Assembly: GCA_024449915.1 (NCBI GenBank)
Contig: JAMZAV010003122.1
Coordinates: 1 to 64,000 of the forward strand
Source: Sweltsa coloradensis
Taxonomy: Eukaryota > Arthropoda > Insecta > Plecoptera > Chloroperlidae
Direction: 5' to 3'
DNA length: 64,000 nt
Shown in pieces: positions 9,255 to 20,345 of this stretch. Numbering within the stretch: position 1 is the stretch's first letter; each line of letters opens with the position of its first letter. Below the pieces are notes generated by a model. It saw only the letters and a program-made list of their open reading frames with translations. It ran no database searches and was not told where the DNA came from. A program made the position numbers and the translations under genes.

Positions 9255-10080
9255 TACCTGATGACACAAAAAGCACATGCGCCATTGTCATCAACACGAT
9301 TTGGAAAACGTCAGCGCACCTTGCGTGCAGCTTCGATATGACCTCGCCGCCCCGCACCTTTTGACTACAACCTGCACGTACACAGCATAGAGCCTCGCCT
9401 CGCAGTCGGTCTGTTGTTCTTGTCCCAGGCGGACGTATTTTGTCCACGCTCTTCGCTCTGGTCTCATAGGCCTCCACAGTACATGGAGTTAGCTTCTGTT
9501 GCTGATGTAGAAATACTTGTTCAAGTCTTTGCTGTGTCCTCGTTCTCATTCATCATTCTGTTTAATGTTTTGTCACTTCAGGAAGTTGTATTTTCAGTCC
9601 AGACTGTAAGGTTTAGTTCTCTCTTAATTCTATCCTGCTTGTCAGAGAAGCGCTCCGTCTTTCCGTCCTTGCAGCCTGAGGAGTTGATGTTCAGAAAGTG
9701 CTAGGCTCTGTCTGTTCAATGTGAAATAAGAGCCCTGAGTGCTTTTTCCGTTCTTAGTTCCGCTCTTGTTCAGACTCCACAGCACATAACATTGGTTTCT
9801 GTTTCTGTTGAATGTGTTCAGTTAGATGTCTGTTATCTTTAAGAGAATGTCTGTTCTGTCCAGACTGAAAGGTTTTGTTGCTACTCAGTAAAGCGTGTGA
9901 TCTCAGTGTTGTTCTCCGTCTATTCCGTCCGCACAGGTTGAGCAGTTTATGTTTGGTAGTTTTTTCTTCTGTTCAGTGCAAGATTAGAGGTTTGACACAC
10001 TATAGTGGTGCTGGTTTCTGTGCTGTTTTTTGTTGTTGTATAGAGTTATACATTTAATTTATAAAACTGGTTTAATTTAC
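9255..10080. repeat. dispersed repeat family B, copy 1
   Basis: The block with GATATGACCTCGCCGCCCCG, CACCTTTTGACTAC, CTTGTCCCAGGCGGACGT and CATGGAGTTAGCTTCTG recurs at 27440-28010 and, shorter, at 47902-48230, all in the same orientation. Copies 1 and 2 stay alignable for about 500-700 bp, including TGCTGTGTCCTCGTTCTCAT and the CAGACTG..AAGGTTTAGTTCT stretch. Open frames in it follow the repeat and show no known domain. It abuts the poly(T) end of the R1-like LINE. Confidence 0.8.
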
Positions 10081-10090
10081 TGAAGAGGAT

Positions 10091-10109
10091 TTTTTTTTTT
10101 TTTTTTTTT
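10091..10109 (-). repeat. poly(A) tail of the R1-like LINE (poly-T on the plus strand)
   Basis: An uninterrupted run of about 19 T lies about 540 bp downstream, in sense, of the ORF2 stop. This fits the 3' end of a minus-strand retrotransposon. Confidence 0.75.
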
Positions 10110-10649
10110 CCTCACTGTCTGTAACTGGATCGCTGGAGCTTACGCTCATATATCCAGTGGTGTACTTCTTATTTCTATATGCTTCTTTATTTTGATTATA
10201 TATGTCTTTTTATTATAGTAGTTAAGTTTCTATGTTATCATGGTCTTTCTTTCGTTCATCCAATTCTTGCTTGTTCTTTACTCTAGTATTTACATTTGAT
10301 CTTCTCTTTGTCTTCTGCTCTTTCTTTAAGTTTCTCTATTTTCTTGAGTATTATGTAATCTATTCTATTATTTTACATACTAAGTTGGATCATATTTCTG
10401 TTTTATATCTTCAGTCTATATATCTTCAGTCTGTATATATCAGTCTATATTCAGTCTGTTTTTATGTTTATATATATATTCAGTCTATTTATAGGACGGA
10501 GTATATTCCTTGGTTTGTTACTCAATTGCAAGTCTCCTTCTAGCTCTGGTTTGTGTACCTATTTCTTCGTCAGAGTTGTGTTCTATTATTCGTGGTCTGT
10601 TGTCCATATATCCGCCTATCTCTTCTTCCGCGTCATTTCGTCTTGTTCT

Positions 10650-13600
10650 TTAACCTTCTTTCCTTCTCTCTTTTGCTCTGTTTGCATATGTTGAGAATAG
10701 TGCTAGTTTTTCTTCTGTGTCTATAAGGTGGTGTAGGTCTGCAGTGGCTCTATTTCCTATTTCTGTTATGTGTCGGTAGTCCTCTCTGATGTCCGAGTAT
10801 TCTTCACATTCTAGTATAATGTGGATGGCATCTTCATTTGGGTCTCCACATCTGCAGTCTGTACTCTGTTCAAGGCCCAATCTTGCTAGGTTAGCCCTCA
10901 TGGAGCCGTGTCCAGTTAGGAGAAATGTTGCTGCTTGCCCTGGGTTGAACCATTTCCAGTCATATCTTGTATGGATGTCCGGGATGAATCGGTGTGTAAG
11001 TCTTCCATCTAGTGATATATTCCAGTTTTCTTGCCATATTAGAGTCATTTCGTGTTTGACTCTGGCTATTTCACTTCTTTTGAAGATTTTCATCTCCCTA
11101 CCTCTTCTGTTTGTTGTGTTTGTGGTTATGTTTCCCCATTTAGCTTCTGTATTTTTTCTTATTGAGTAGGCTAGTCCTTTTGTTGCCACCTCCAGTTCCA
11201 GGGGCAGCTTCCCTGTTATTGTTTGCAGTGCGTCAGTTGATGTTGTTTTGCACGCTCTGGAGATGATAAGTAGTAGGTATCTCTGAATTGATCTTAGGTT
11301 CTTTTTCATGATTATGTTTGTAGTTCTGTGGAACCATATTGACGCTCCATAGCAGATTATTGGGGTGGCTACTTGGTCGTATAGTCTTCCTATTGCTGGG
11401 CCTTTTTGCCCCCAATCTGCTTTTGCAAGTCTTTGTATCATGCCAAATGTTGATTTGATTTTAGTTTTGAGGTGTTTAACATGTGGAATGAAGGTCATCT
11501 TCTTGTCTAGTATAATGCCTAGGTATTTGTATTCTGCAACTGATTGGATTTTTTCCCCATTCTTCATTCTTTCTTGGTCCAGGTTTCCCTTGATTAGCAT
11601 CATTTTAGTCTTATTTACAGAGATCTTCATTTTGTGGGTGTTGTTCCAGTTCGATGATGCATCCATTATTTGGTTCCCTTTCCTTTCCAGTTCTCTTCTG
11701 CTGTCTCCAAAGATCACTACTGCTTTGTCGTTAGCATACGCTATTGTTATGGAGTCCTCATTTGTTCTACTGGTGTCCTCATCGAAGACTAGGTTCCAGG
11801 ATATTGGACCCAGTACCGATCCTTGTGGGCAGCCTCTTGTAACTTTTCTTGTTTCTTTTTTGTATGTCGTTTGGATGGTTGCTTCTCTATTTGTGTAGTA
11901 GTTATATAGCAGGTTGTATAGTTTATTTGGGCAGTTTATGTGTCTTAGTCTTCTGAAGATGCTAGGATGCCAGATATTATCGAACGCTCCTGCTATGTCT
12001 ATAAAAATGACCAGGACTTAATTGCTTAGAGTTTGTGTCACTGAGTTCATCAATAGGTTTATTGCATCTTCTGTGCTTTTTCCTTTCTGGAAACCGTACT
12101 GTGTTTGCGCTTTGAGTCCGCTGTCGTCATATATTTTGTTAAGTCTGTGTACCATTATTCTTTCCAGCACTTTCCCTATTATTGGTAGTAGTGTGATAGG
12201 TCTGTAGGAGCCGGCTTGGTTGTCTTCTTTGTCGTCGCCCTTCTTGAGGATTATAAGTGTTCCCTTTTTCCATTCTTCTGGGAATTCTCCGTTGTCAAAA
12301 CAGGTGTTGAAAAGTGTGTACAGGACTAGTGGTCTTATCTCCCAGAGTCTTTTAATTATTTCTCCGTCTAGTTGATCTATACCTGGCGCCTTTCCTCATT
12401 TCACTTTGTGTATTGCGTCTGCTATTTCTTGTAGTGTGATTGATGGTTCGTTTTGTTCTCGTCTGTCATTTAGTCTGTATTGTTCGTTTCTATTTCTAAT
12501 TTGTATTTGTGTTTCGTTTTCATCTAGTCTGTTGTCTTCAGGGATCATTTTATCCAGGAGGGTTTTAGCTGTGTCTTTGGGTCCGGTCTTAGTTTTCCTC
12601 TTGATATCTTGTACACTATACCCCAGGGGTCGTGGTTTCCGGTTTCAATCAGTTTTTCCCAGGATTCTCTCTTTTTGGTTTTGATCGTCTCCATGTAGTT
12701 GTTTCTTTTGGTTCTTTCTTCTCTTCTTAGATTGTCGTATATGTTGTCTCTGAGTAAGTTGTTTAGGTTCCTTCTTTGCCTTTGTCTCTGACATCTTGAT
12801 CTTGCTTTGGTGTATTCTTTCCTTTTCAACGTGAGCTCCTCATCCCACCAGGGTACGCTTTTTGGGAACTTTTTCTTCCTCTTAGCTGCCATTGTTGCTG
12901 CGTTTGTGAGAACTTCTGTGACTTTTCTCGCCTGATCATTTGCTGGGAGTGTGGGGAAAGTGTTCTCCACATATTCTTCGCTAAGAGTCTCTGTGATGTG
13001 TCTGTCGAATTCTTCCCAGTTCATGGTTTTAATTTCAAATCTTTCTTCTTGATGTCTTGTGGTTTTGTTTCTTAATGGTGGTTTGTAGGTGAAGCTTATG
13101 GTTCTATGGTCGCTAGTTGTCGAATTTTCTATGACTTTCCAGCTGCTGATGTAATTTTGGCAGCCAGCCGTGAGTGTTACGTCGATGTTGGATTCTCCAT
13201 TTGCCGTACTGAAGGTGTAGGGGTTATTTGGCTTGTTTTCTAGGTTCAGTCTACATTGTATTATGGTTTCTTCCATTTGTTGTCCCTTTGCATCCAGATG
13301 TTTTGCGAACCATAGGGGCGAGGCGGCATTACTGTCGATTCCTATTATAATTTTCTTTCCTTTCAGTTTTTCGGTGATGTTTGTTATGTATTCCATATAT
13401 TCTTGTATATCTTGACCTGCCTGGCAGTAGACGCTACATATGTATACTTCCCCGCATTCCCCGTTTGTTCTGGCAAATGCTACATGGGTATTGCTTAGTT
13501 GGTTGATTTTGGTGATTGTTAGGCTTCTGTTTCTAATTATCATTGCTGCCTGGCAGTCTATTGAGGTGGTTTGTACTACTCTGCACCTGGTTCCGAATCC

Positions 13601-13819
13601 TCTTACAATCCCTCCGTATGTATATGGTTCTTGGAGTAAGAGGATGTCTGCGTTTGTTTCGTCCATGTGTTTCTTCAGTTGGATCATGGCCATTCTTGAT
13701 CTTTGTCCGTTTGCTTGTATAATTCTTAGTTGATTCTTTGTGTGGTTTTTAGTATTCATATTCTGTTCTATTTTTGAGGATCTCTGTTGCTTTGCTGTAT
13801 TCAGGGCAGTTTCTGTCAT
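10650..13819 (-). pseudogene. R1-like LINE ORF2: endonuclease and reverse transcriptase
   Basis: The N-terminal endonuclease runs 13819-12545: IQANGQRSRMAMIQL, LLLQEPYTYGG (the catalytic Glu block), IIIGIDSNAASPLW and a final TTSDHRTISF with the catalytic D-H pair. The reverse transcriptase follows with GSYRPITLLPIIGKVLER, QYGFQKGKST, FIDIAGAFDNIWH and [10 protein letters not shown]. Breaks are a frameshift near 12570, TGA near 12400 and TAA near 12016. The F/YADD box reads YAND (11735-11746), so one catalytic Asp is Asn. The C terminus has LLTGHGSMRANLARLG and C-R-C-G..H..C. The enzyme would nick the target and copy its RNA there, but this copy cannot. Confidence 0.85.
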
Positions 13820-15130
13820 TTGTATTGTGTTCAGGGTTTTTGCCCTTCTTCAGACAGTTGGAGCATTTAGCGTTTTCTTCAGTGTTTGGACACTCCTTCC
13901 TGTGGTGCCCTTCTATGCCGCAGTGTCCGCAGGTGTCTTCTGTTGCTTTGCAATATTTGCTAATGTGTCCATAGCCTAGGCACTTGAAACATTTTGTTAC
14001 TTGTCTGAATTCCACGGCTTTATGGACGGTGAAGCCGATATAGATTTTTCCTCTCTCTGTGATTTTGTTGAAGATTTCAGGGGTGGTTTCAAAGATCATG
14101 TTTTTTCTCTTCTCTTGGTTTTTCGTTTTAGTGGTGAACTTGAGTGTACATCCTTTGTTGAATTCCTCTTTGCTGATGGTGTTGTGCAAGTTTCTATCAT
14201 ATATTTCTTCTTTAATTTCCTCGTTGTCGTCCTCTTGGTCTACGTCGTATATTATTATCTTAGGGTTTGTCTTTCTTTCCCTTTCTATCCTTATGATGTT
14301 TTTTGTTACCGCCTCGCTATTTTCTAGGATGTTGATGTCTGTCTGGGATTCTACTTCCATCACGATTGCCTTTTCCTTTAGAAGTCTGATGTTTTTTACC
14401 CTGAGCGTCTTCAGTTCTTTCCTTCCTAAGTTTGTGATTAGGTTTTTAATGTCCCCGCTGGTCATTTCTTCTTCTGCTTCTGGTCCGGTTTTAATGAATA
14501 CAGTCAGAGGGGGTGGGGATTGCTTCCTTTCTTCTGTTCTGTTAGTGCTTCTTGCTTCTAGGTTTGTTATCTCTTGTGTAGCCTTGCCTAGTTTTCTTGT
14601 CATTTCTGCATATGTGGTACTTTCGCTTGTCAGGGTTTGAGTGATGTTTCTCATATCTGCAAAGGCCATTGCGGATCCCTTGAGGTCTTGTGTTATTTGT
14701 GTTGTGATATCTCTTTCTTCTTTTATTTTATCTGTGATGTTTTTCATCTTCTTAGTAATTTAGTTTCCGGCTAGGTTTTGATTTTCCATTTCTTTTGTTG
14801 CAGTCTGTATCTTCATGATTGTGTCTTTGAGGTCCTTCGTGGCTTTAGTGATGTCTTCTCTTGTCGTTACTGTTCCTGTGTTGTTTCTTCTTGCTTCTCT
14901 TGTCTTGTTGTTTTCTTCCTTCAGTTCGTTTATGGCGTTCTTTAGTTCTTCGTCAATTCGTGTTCTTTCTTCGTTGTGTTTCTGCATTTCTTCTTCTGCT
15001 CTTGTTCTTTCGGTCTTGTACGTTTGTAGTTTCGCGATTTCTTATCTAAATCAAACACATCTTGGAGTTCTGAGACGCTCTCCGCCGTGTTTGCCGTGCG
15101 GTGCGACCCGTGTCGGTGGAAAGGGGGATC
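13749..15130 (-). pseudogene. R1-like LINE ORF1 (Gag-like, coiled coil and three zinc knuckles)
   Basis: The protein begins with a long charged coiled coil (EEEMQKHNEERTRIDEEL and onward), interrupted by TAA near 14760 and by a frameshift near 15035. A folded region follows, and then CCHC knuckles CFKCLGYGHISKYC and CGHCGIEGHHRKEC plus a C-S-N-C..C variant near the end. ORF1 proteins of this type bind the element RNA. ORF1 ends at 13749 and overlaps the ORF2 start at 13819 by about 70 bp in another frame, as in many LINEs. No clear start codon is left upstream of the frameshift. Confidence 0.8.
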
Positions 15131-15150
15131 CTGGCTGCTGAGAGAAGTGC

Positions 15151-15335
15151 AACCTGAGGGTTGTATGGACCAACACGCAGCTTTGGCCCCTGCTTCATCT
15201 AGACGGGTGGTACAGGTTTAGCCCGACCTGTATCAATCGGCAAGTGTCGACATTTGTTGCACACATTGGGTTAGCTTAATTGCTATATCAATTGCGTATC
15301 CCTGGCGCCGTTTTCGACGTCCCATTTGAGGCTCC
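15151..15335. other. head-to-head junction of two LINEs
   Basis: Between the 5' end of the minus-strand R1-like LINE and the 5' end of the plus-strand LINE lie about 185 bp, moderately GC-rich near 15300 (GGCGCCGTTTTCGACGTC). Either 5' UTR, with an internal promoter, could lie here. I see no TATA box. Confidence 0.4.
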
Positions 15336-16768
15336 ATGGAGGGTGGGGAGCGCAGTAGACGAAGCAAACTAAATTCTATGGCTAATAAATATTTAATTAA
15401 AGGAATTTACTGTAAAAAGCGCAAAGAAGCATCATCAGATGAGGAAGTGCAGGTGGAAGACAACCATTGTATGTTTGTCACTCCCCTGTACCTTGTTGTC
15501 AAACCATCAGGGAGAACATTTTCCCGTAATCCTTGTTTATTGAAAAGACTCTAGAAGACATGTTGGGGGCTTTGCCCTCTGTAAAAAAGTTGCGTGATGG
15601 ATCCTTGTTGATCCATTGTGCAACCGAGAAACAATCGAAAATATTAGTGGAAGTGAAAACACTCTGCTCTCTGCCGGTTTCAGTTGATGAACATCACTCT
15701 CTTAACGTATGTAAGGGAGTGGTATCGTGTTTTGACTTATTGAATTGTTCGGAACAGGAAATAAAGGAATACCTCGCCAATCACAAAGTTGTTGAAGTGA
15801 CCAGGATTCAGAGTAGGAAAAACGGATCACTTGCTCCGACTCCTGCACTGATACTATCATTTGCTTTACCTCAGCTACCTACCGATGTCAAAATTGCTTT
15901 CTACCGTCTAAAAGTCCGTCCATATATACCAAACCCACTCCGTTGTTTCAAGTGTCAACGCCTCGGCCACACACAGGCCAGATGCACATCAGAAGAAATT
16001 TGTCCAAATTGTAGTTTGCGCGCTCACTCCCCTCCTTGTCAGGAGAAGCCGTGCTGTGTAAATTGCAAGGGCCCACATTCTGCTCGATTACGCACATGCC
16101 CAATGTGGTTTAAAGAACAAGCAATCCTGGAATTATCAATCACGGAAAAAATTTCCCCTCTTGAGGCTCGACGGCGCATTGGTTCGGCACAGCCAGTAAC
16201 CTCTTCCGTTTCATTTGCTTCGGTAGTACAGAGTTCGTCCTCCAGCAGTAGAGAGGCAGAACTTCTGGCACAAAACCACGCTTTGCAGGAGACGGTAAAA
16301 CAGTTGTCTAAAACTGTGCAACAACAGGCGAAACAAATTGAAACCTTGACTTGTCAACTCGGTGAAGTCCTTGAATTTTTAAAAAATTCAAGAAATTCAA
16401 TGCCAAATGTGATTCCTAATAAACACTGCTCACTTTCAGAAAAGCAAAATGCTGTTACATCAACGCCGCAGATGCAACCAGCACGATCTCCTTCAGTGGA
16501 GGGTTGTGTTTCTGCACGTAAGCAGAGCGCACCAGTAGCAACATCTTCCAGCACTACTACTAGTGCATTTAAAAAAAAAATACAACAACAACAGTGGATT
16601 CGTTGATTCCCACTGTTGTTCTTCAACGTGCTCAAACAAATATGGGCACAAAAAACAAAAAAATTGTTCGAAGAAAGTTCAGTTCTTCGGAAGAGGACAT
16701 GGTTTCTGATCCGCTAATGGACCAGAATCCAGAAACTCTTTTGAGAAACTTAAATGGATGTAAATAGC
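15336..16768 (+). pseudogene. plus-strand LINE ORF1 (Gag-like with zinc knuckles), frameshifted
   Basis: The first frame starts MEGGERSRRSKLNSM at 15336 and shifts near 15540 into the long frame that ends at 16606. RNA-binding region: CFKCQRLGHTQARC, CPNCSLRAHSPPC and CVNCKGPHSARLRTCP, three consecutive knuckles as in Jockey-clade Gag-like proteins. A Ser-rich linker and a coiled coil (QETVKQLSKTVQQQAKQ) follow. A run of about 10 A at 16568-16578 causes a second frameshift; the other frame continues SLIPTVVLQRAQTNMG and ends at TAG near 16768. Both breaks are small, so this copy is not very old. Confidence 0.8.
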
Positions 16769-16849
16769 AAGTCTTCACTCATCACCTAGGCTTCTTGGAT
16801 ACCACACTCGTTAGATAAACTTCTCGTTAATATTTTTTTTTTCAAACTT

Positions 16850-16930
16850 CAAATACCACCCACATTATAGCCAACTTTATCTCGTGGAATTGTCGAGGTT
16901 TCTACACAAACCGAGAAACTCTTATGTGGG
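16850..16930 (+). pseudogene. start of plus-strand LINE ORF2 endonuclease, truncated
   Basis: About 80 bp after ORF1 the frame IIANFISWNCRGFYTNRETL appears, the first strand of the apurinic-type LINE endonuclease (I-x-W-N-C-R-G). It stops being recognisable at about 16930, where a repeat that also borders 17501 begins. The rest of ORF2 is missing. Confidence 0.65.
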
Positions 16931-16991
16931 AAATATGTAGCCAGAGATACAGTATACTCTAAGAGAGAGGCTACAGAGCTCAAATCAGAGC

Positions 16992-17025
<34 letters not shown>

Positions 17026-17539
17026 GTCTGTCTGTCTGTCTGTCTGTTTGTCACACAACACAAACGCCAAATAAATATCTAATAACCTAACTTTAGTGAT
17101 CGCCTATTGCGCAGTCACATGGTGTTGGTGGTTTAGAAGAAACACACAGGGTGCCCGAGTGGGTGAACACCTTGGATAGCGAAAGAAGAACAGAAATAGT
17201 GCAAACTAAACTACAATTTAGTAATGGGTGTAGGCCTGTAAAGACCTAAGAAACACCCAGCCAAAGGAAAGAAGAGAAAGATGTAACTAAACTAGACTTT
17301 AGTGGGAGGCCTATTGCTTCTCACATGGTGTTGGTGGCTTTTATAGAGACTCACCTTACCCAAAGCCCCGGAAGGCCTTGGGGGACCAATATGTGTATTA
17401 TTTATGACAGTACATAGAAACAGTTCAAGACAACAGTAAGCACAAGAGAGTATTGTGCACCTGCCTGTGGAGAACACACATACTAGGGGGGGTGACTCCC
17501 ATGTGGGAAATATATAGCCAGAGATACAGTATACTCTAA
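16924..17539. mobile_element. unidentified insertion flanked by 39-bp direct repeats
   Basis: ATGTGGGAAATATGTAGCCA..ACTCTAA at 16924-16962 recurs at 17501-17539 with one difference. The 540 bp between hold a TCTG microsatellite and an internal degenerate duplication (CTATTGCGCAGTCACATGGT at about 17103; CTATTGCTTCTCACATGGTG at about 17310). A flanking repeat this long is unusual for a target site duplication; it may be a very short LTR or a segmental duplication. No coding motif was found. Confidence 0.45.
16991..17050. repeat. TCTG/CTGT microsatellite
   Basis: About fourteen CTGT units with one CGTCTG interruption at about 17024. On the minus strand it encodes a meaningless QTDR-type repeat, which explains the open frame there. 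Confidence 0.95.
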
Positions 17540-17849
17540 TATCAAACAGCTAGCCATGTTCCAAGCTGGGCATTGAAGATAAATATTTTTTTCGAATGAT
17601 ATTCTAGCCACTTTAAAGCCGTAGGTATTTGGGAATGAAAATTTCTATTTAAAAAATGAACCAACCATGATTCAAATATAAGCAGATACATTTCTTTCAC
17701 AGGCTAGCTTAACTAACATGTGAGAGAGAAAATAATCAATGCATACCACTTGAAACAGTGCAGAAAATTTGGCGAATATTTTTACGAATGCTTATTAGAT
17801 TTAACTTTAGGGCCTAGATTTGGGTGCCGAGAGAATACTTGCATTTAAT
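17540..17849. other. no gene recognised
   Basis: AT-rich spacer of about 300 bp. Nothing was found beyond simple A/T runs. Confidence 0.4.
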
Positions 17850-18118
17850 TCTCATAGACAACCAATAATACTAGCACCACATGTAATTAATACACTGTTA
17901 ATTTATAGAAACTAAATGACTCATTTAAATTATAAAGTGGCCGTTTAGAAATGTTCGTGAAAATGTTGTGCTGTGCTCTCCGTAGGCCTAGGCCTACACA
18001 GGTGAAAATGAATTGTGGATAGGTATCAATTTCCACTCGTAATCAACCGATGATACTAGCCACACATTTAAATAATACACTTTTAATTAATCCAAAGGAA
18101 ATGATTCATAAAATATAG
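17850..18118 (+). repeat. diverged direct duplication
   Basis: CAACCAATAATACTAGCACC and TAATTAATACACTGTTAATT at 17860-17910 correspond to CAACCGATGATACTAGCCAC and TAAATAATACACTTTTAATT at 18043-18092. The period is about 183 bp and divergence is clear. It may be a remnant of a tandem array or a terminal repeat. Confidence 0.5.
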
Positions 18119-18639
18119 TGGGCTTTAAATATCCATCACTGATTTTCTTAACCCAAGGCCTAGCACGGATACTGCCGGTTACTCCCGAGGTTTACCCGCC
18201 ATATTCCGTTTTTCAAAAGGGAACTGTTGAAACTCTATGCAAAACTGCTTCAGAATTAAAAAGTCTGCTTGCCAAGGTCTACCTGATTGTAGAAAACAAC
18301 TCTCTGGTTATTTTATTATATATAAGATACGGAAATTATCGGAAGAATCATTATCATTAAGCCCTACACAGTGTTTTCTATGCAACCACATGGCCAGCAT
18401 ACAGGTTTTGCAAGAAAAACACTAAAGATCAATCAGAATTCGCAAATTATATGGCTCTACTCACTATTGACGGCGTCCACAATCTCAGCATAGCTCCTTT
18501 TACCGACTTTAGAACTCTTAGACATTTTCAACACAAATTATTCAACAAGAACACCTTAACAAAACGTGTTACTGTGAGTGAGTTAAATCCAAGAGTAAGC
18601 CTGGATGATAAAATGGCGCTTGTCTTAGCCATCCAATGA
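18118..18639 (+). pseudogene. hypothetical protein fragments, unrecognised
   Basis: The most coding-like part is 18361-18639, which ends in TGA. It reads FYATTWPAYRFCKKNTKDQ and then MALLTIDGVHNLSIAPF, TDFRTLRHFQHKLFN and SELNPRVSLDDKMALVLAIQ. A preceding frame (18118-18360) reads MGFKYPSLIFLTQGLARILP. The composition suggests a once-coding, perhaps transposase-like, sequence spread over shifted frames. I do not recognise the family and will not assign a function. Confidence 0.35.
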
Positions 18640-19002
18640 GTCATGACAAAAAACTTAACAAACTTGAAAGTAACAAAAAACGAAATATACTAAATAAATT
18701 CCGTAATTATTGAAAAAAAAAATAGATAATTAAATTTTTATATTAAAAAAATAATTTTTATTACAATTTTGGTAGTTCAAATTTAAATAATTATACAACA
18801 CCCCTATTTAGAACAAACCCACTACCAACTGTTAATGTATCCCAAAATATTATTTTTAGTTGCCATAAGAAAAGTACGAGATCCACTAGGTTATTACTGT
18901 TATTATTAGATAAATCATTAATTAAAAATGTGAATAGTATATACATTCGATAATAAAATCGGTATGCCTAATATAAATAATTATACAACACCTCCAATGA
19001 CT
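18640..19002. other. AT-rich stretch without a gene
   Basis: A very AT-rich run (about 18700-18800) of the type seen at element boundaries. AAATAATTATACAACACC occurs near 18783 and again near 18974, a small direct repeat. Confidence 0.45.
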
Positions 19003-19547
19003 AGTTGACAAGAACATAGTTCTGCCAAAAGGTCCTAAGTGCACGACCGACAATTCTACATTAAAGAGCACATGTCCAGCAGAGATCTTAATTTTGAGCT
19101 CTCTAGGTTGTTTCGTTTAGTCACAAATCAATTTTGAAAATTTGAAATTTTCTCGGAGACAATTAGAATCGTAGAGCATATGTGCTACCTAACTAAAATG
19201 TGTTTCCAAGGCTTATTTATAAACATAGGCTGTTGAAATTCAAAATTTACTTTACTGGAAGGATGATTGAGGAGAATTGAAATTGACAATTACAGAGTGG
19301 CGAGTATAAAAGCTCTCACCTGATGGCGGTAGTTAATTATTTAGTCACAGAGTAGTACCAAGTTGACAAGAACATAGTTCTGCCAAAAGGTCCTAAGTGC
19401 ACGACTGACAATATTACATTAATGAGCACATTTCCTGCTGAGATTTTAAATTTGAGCTCTGTAGGTTGTTTCGTTTGGTCACAAATCAATTTTGAATATC
19501 TGAAAATTACTCCCGAGACAACCCGAATCATGTAGCATATGTGTTAC
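19003..19547 (+). repeat. two direct copies of a 188-bp unit, 358 bp apart
   Basis: AGTTGACAAGAACATAGTTC starts copies at 19003-19190 and 19361-19547. Shared blocks include GCCAAAAGGTCCTAAGTGCA, GGTTGTTTCGTTT and GTCACAAATCAATTTTGAA. The middle sequence is unique. Direct repeats of this size could be LTR-like ends of a non-autonomous element or a local duplication. Confidence 0.7.
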
Positions 19548-19701
19548 TATGTGATTAACAGGGCCTGGTCATAAAGGCTTTAGGTAGGCCAACAAACAAA
19601 ACAACCCCAATTGAAACATATGGCCAGCTAGGCTCTAGCAGACTAGTAAGGCCTAGCCTCCGAGGCTAACGGTACCCGTACCAAGCACTGGCCTTCAATA
19701 G

Positions 19702-20345
19702 GTTGTAGTTGTAGTTGTAGTTGTAGTTGTTTTATTCACCATTATAAATTTTACATTCATTTGGGTTTCGTCATTTTAGTATAAACATACATAAATATGT
19801 ATATATATACACAACATACGGTACATGAAAAGTTTATAACAATAGGCCTAATCACATTTTACAGTACAATTAAAGATGATGCAAATCAAATTGTCAAGTC
19901 TTGGGTTTAGGACCAATAGGCTAGTTGCCCAATAGTTGCTAAGCTAAAAAAAAAAAAAAAAAAAAAATTTTAATTAAAATAAAATTAAAACATACATTCA
20001 TCCCACATATATAAGTTACAATAATTTACAATTCATCACTATAACACTGACAGTAATTCAGTGAGATAAAAGGATAAAAACTCTGACAGTAATTCAAAAG
20101 ATAAAATATCTAGGCCTAGACAAGTACATTGACATTCATTCATACATTGGCATTCCTTGGCAATCCAATATGTAAATGTAAGCTTACATAGTTTGATATC
20201 AGTCAATCGTAAGTCAACTTTATATAATAATAATAAGCCTTGAACACCCAAAGTCAATAACAACAATCGGTCAGGCCCAAATACAATAGGGCCTGTTCAG
20301 ATTGTCAGGCTACATGGTATGCGACAAGTGGGCCTACATGCTAAA
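19702..20345 (-). other. LINE 3' UTR with GTAGTT microsatellite end
   Basis: Downstream, in sense, of the reverse transcriptase stop at 20346 lies a non-coding 640-bp stretch. It holds a 22-nt A run (19947-19968) and ends in AACTAC repeats (plus strand GTAGTTGTAGTTGTAG at 19702-19730). AATAAA is present on the minus strand at 19731-19736. The hexanucleotide tail marks the LINE 3' end. Confidence 0.65.

Larger units (their letters stand above)
10086..15150 (-). mobile_element. R1-like non-LTR retrotransposon, nearly full length, inactive
   Basis: A two-ORF LINE reads right to left. ORF1 (about 15130-13749) encodes a coiled-coil/zinc-knuckle Gag-like protein; ORF2 (13819-10650) encodes endonuclease, reverse transcriptase and a C-terminal zinc-finger tail. 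A 3' UTR follows and ends in a run of about 19 T at 10091-10109 (plus strand), the poly(A) tail in sense. The endonuclease-RT style and the LTGHG..C-x-C-G tail resemble the R1 clade. ORF1 has at least one stop and one frameshift; ORF2 has one frameshift, two stops and a changed catalytic residue. Confidence 0.85.

Noticed and set aside
14001..14640. Long plus-strand open frames over the R1-like LINE (also 10789-11169, 11365-11898, 13440-13979)
   Set aside because: They are antisense shadows of ORF1 and ORF2, rich in Phe/Leu/Ser, with no motif of their own.
16849..17070. Minus-strand frame with QTDR/DRQT repeats
   Set aside because: It is the translation of the TCTG microsatellite.
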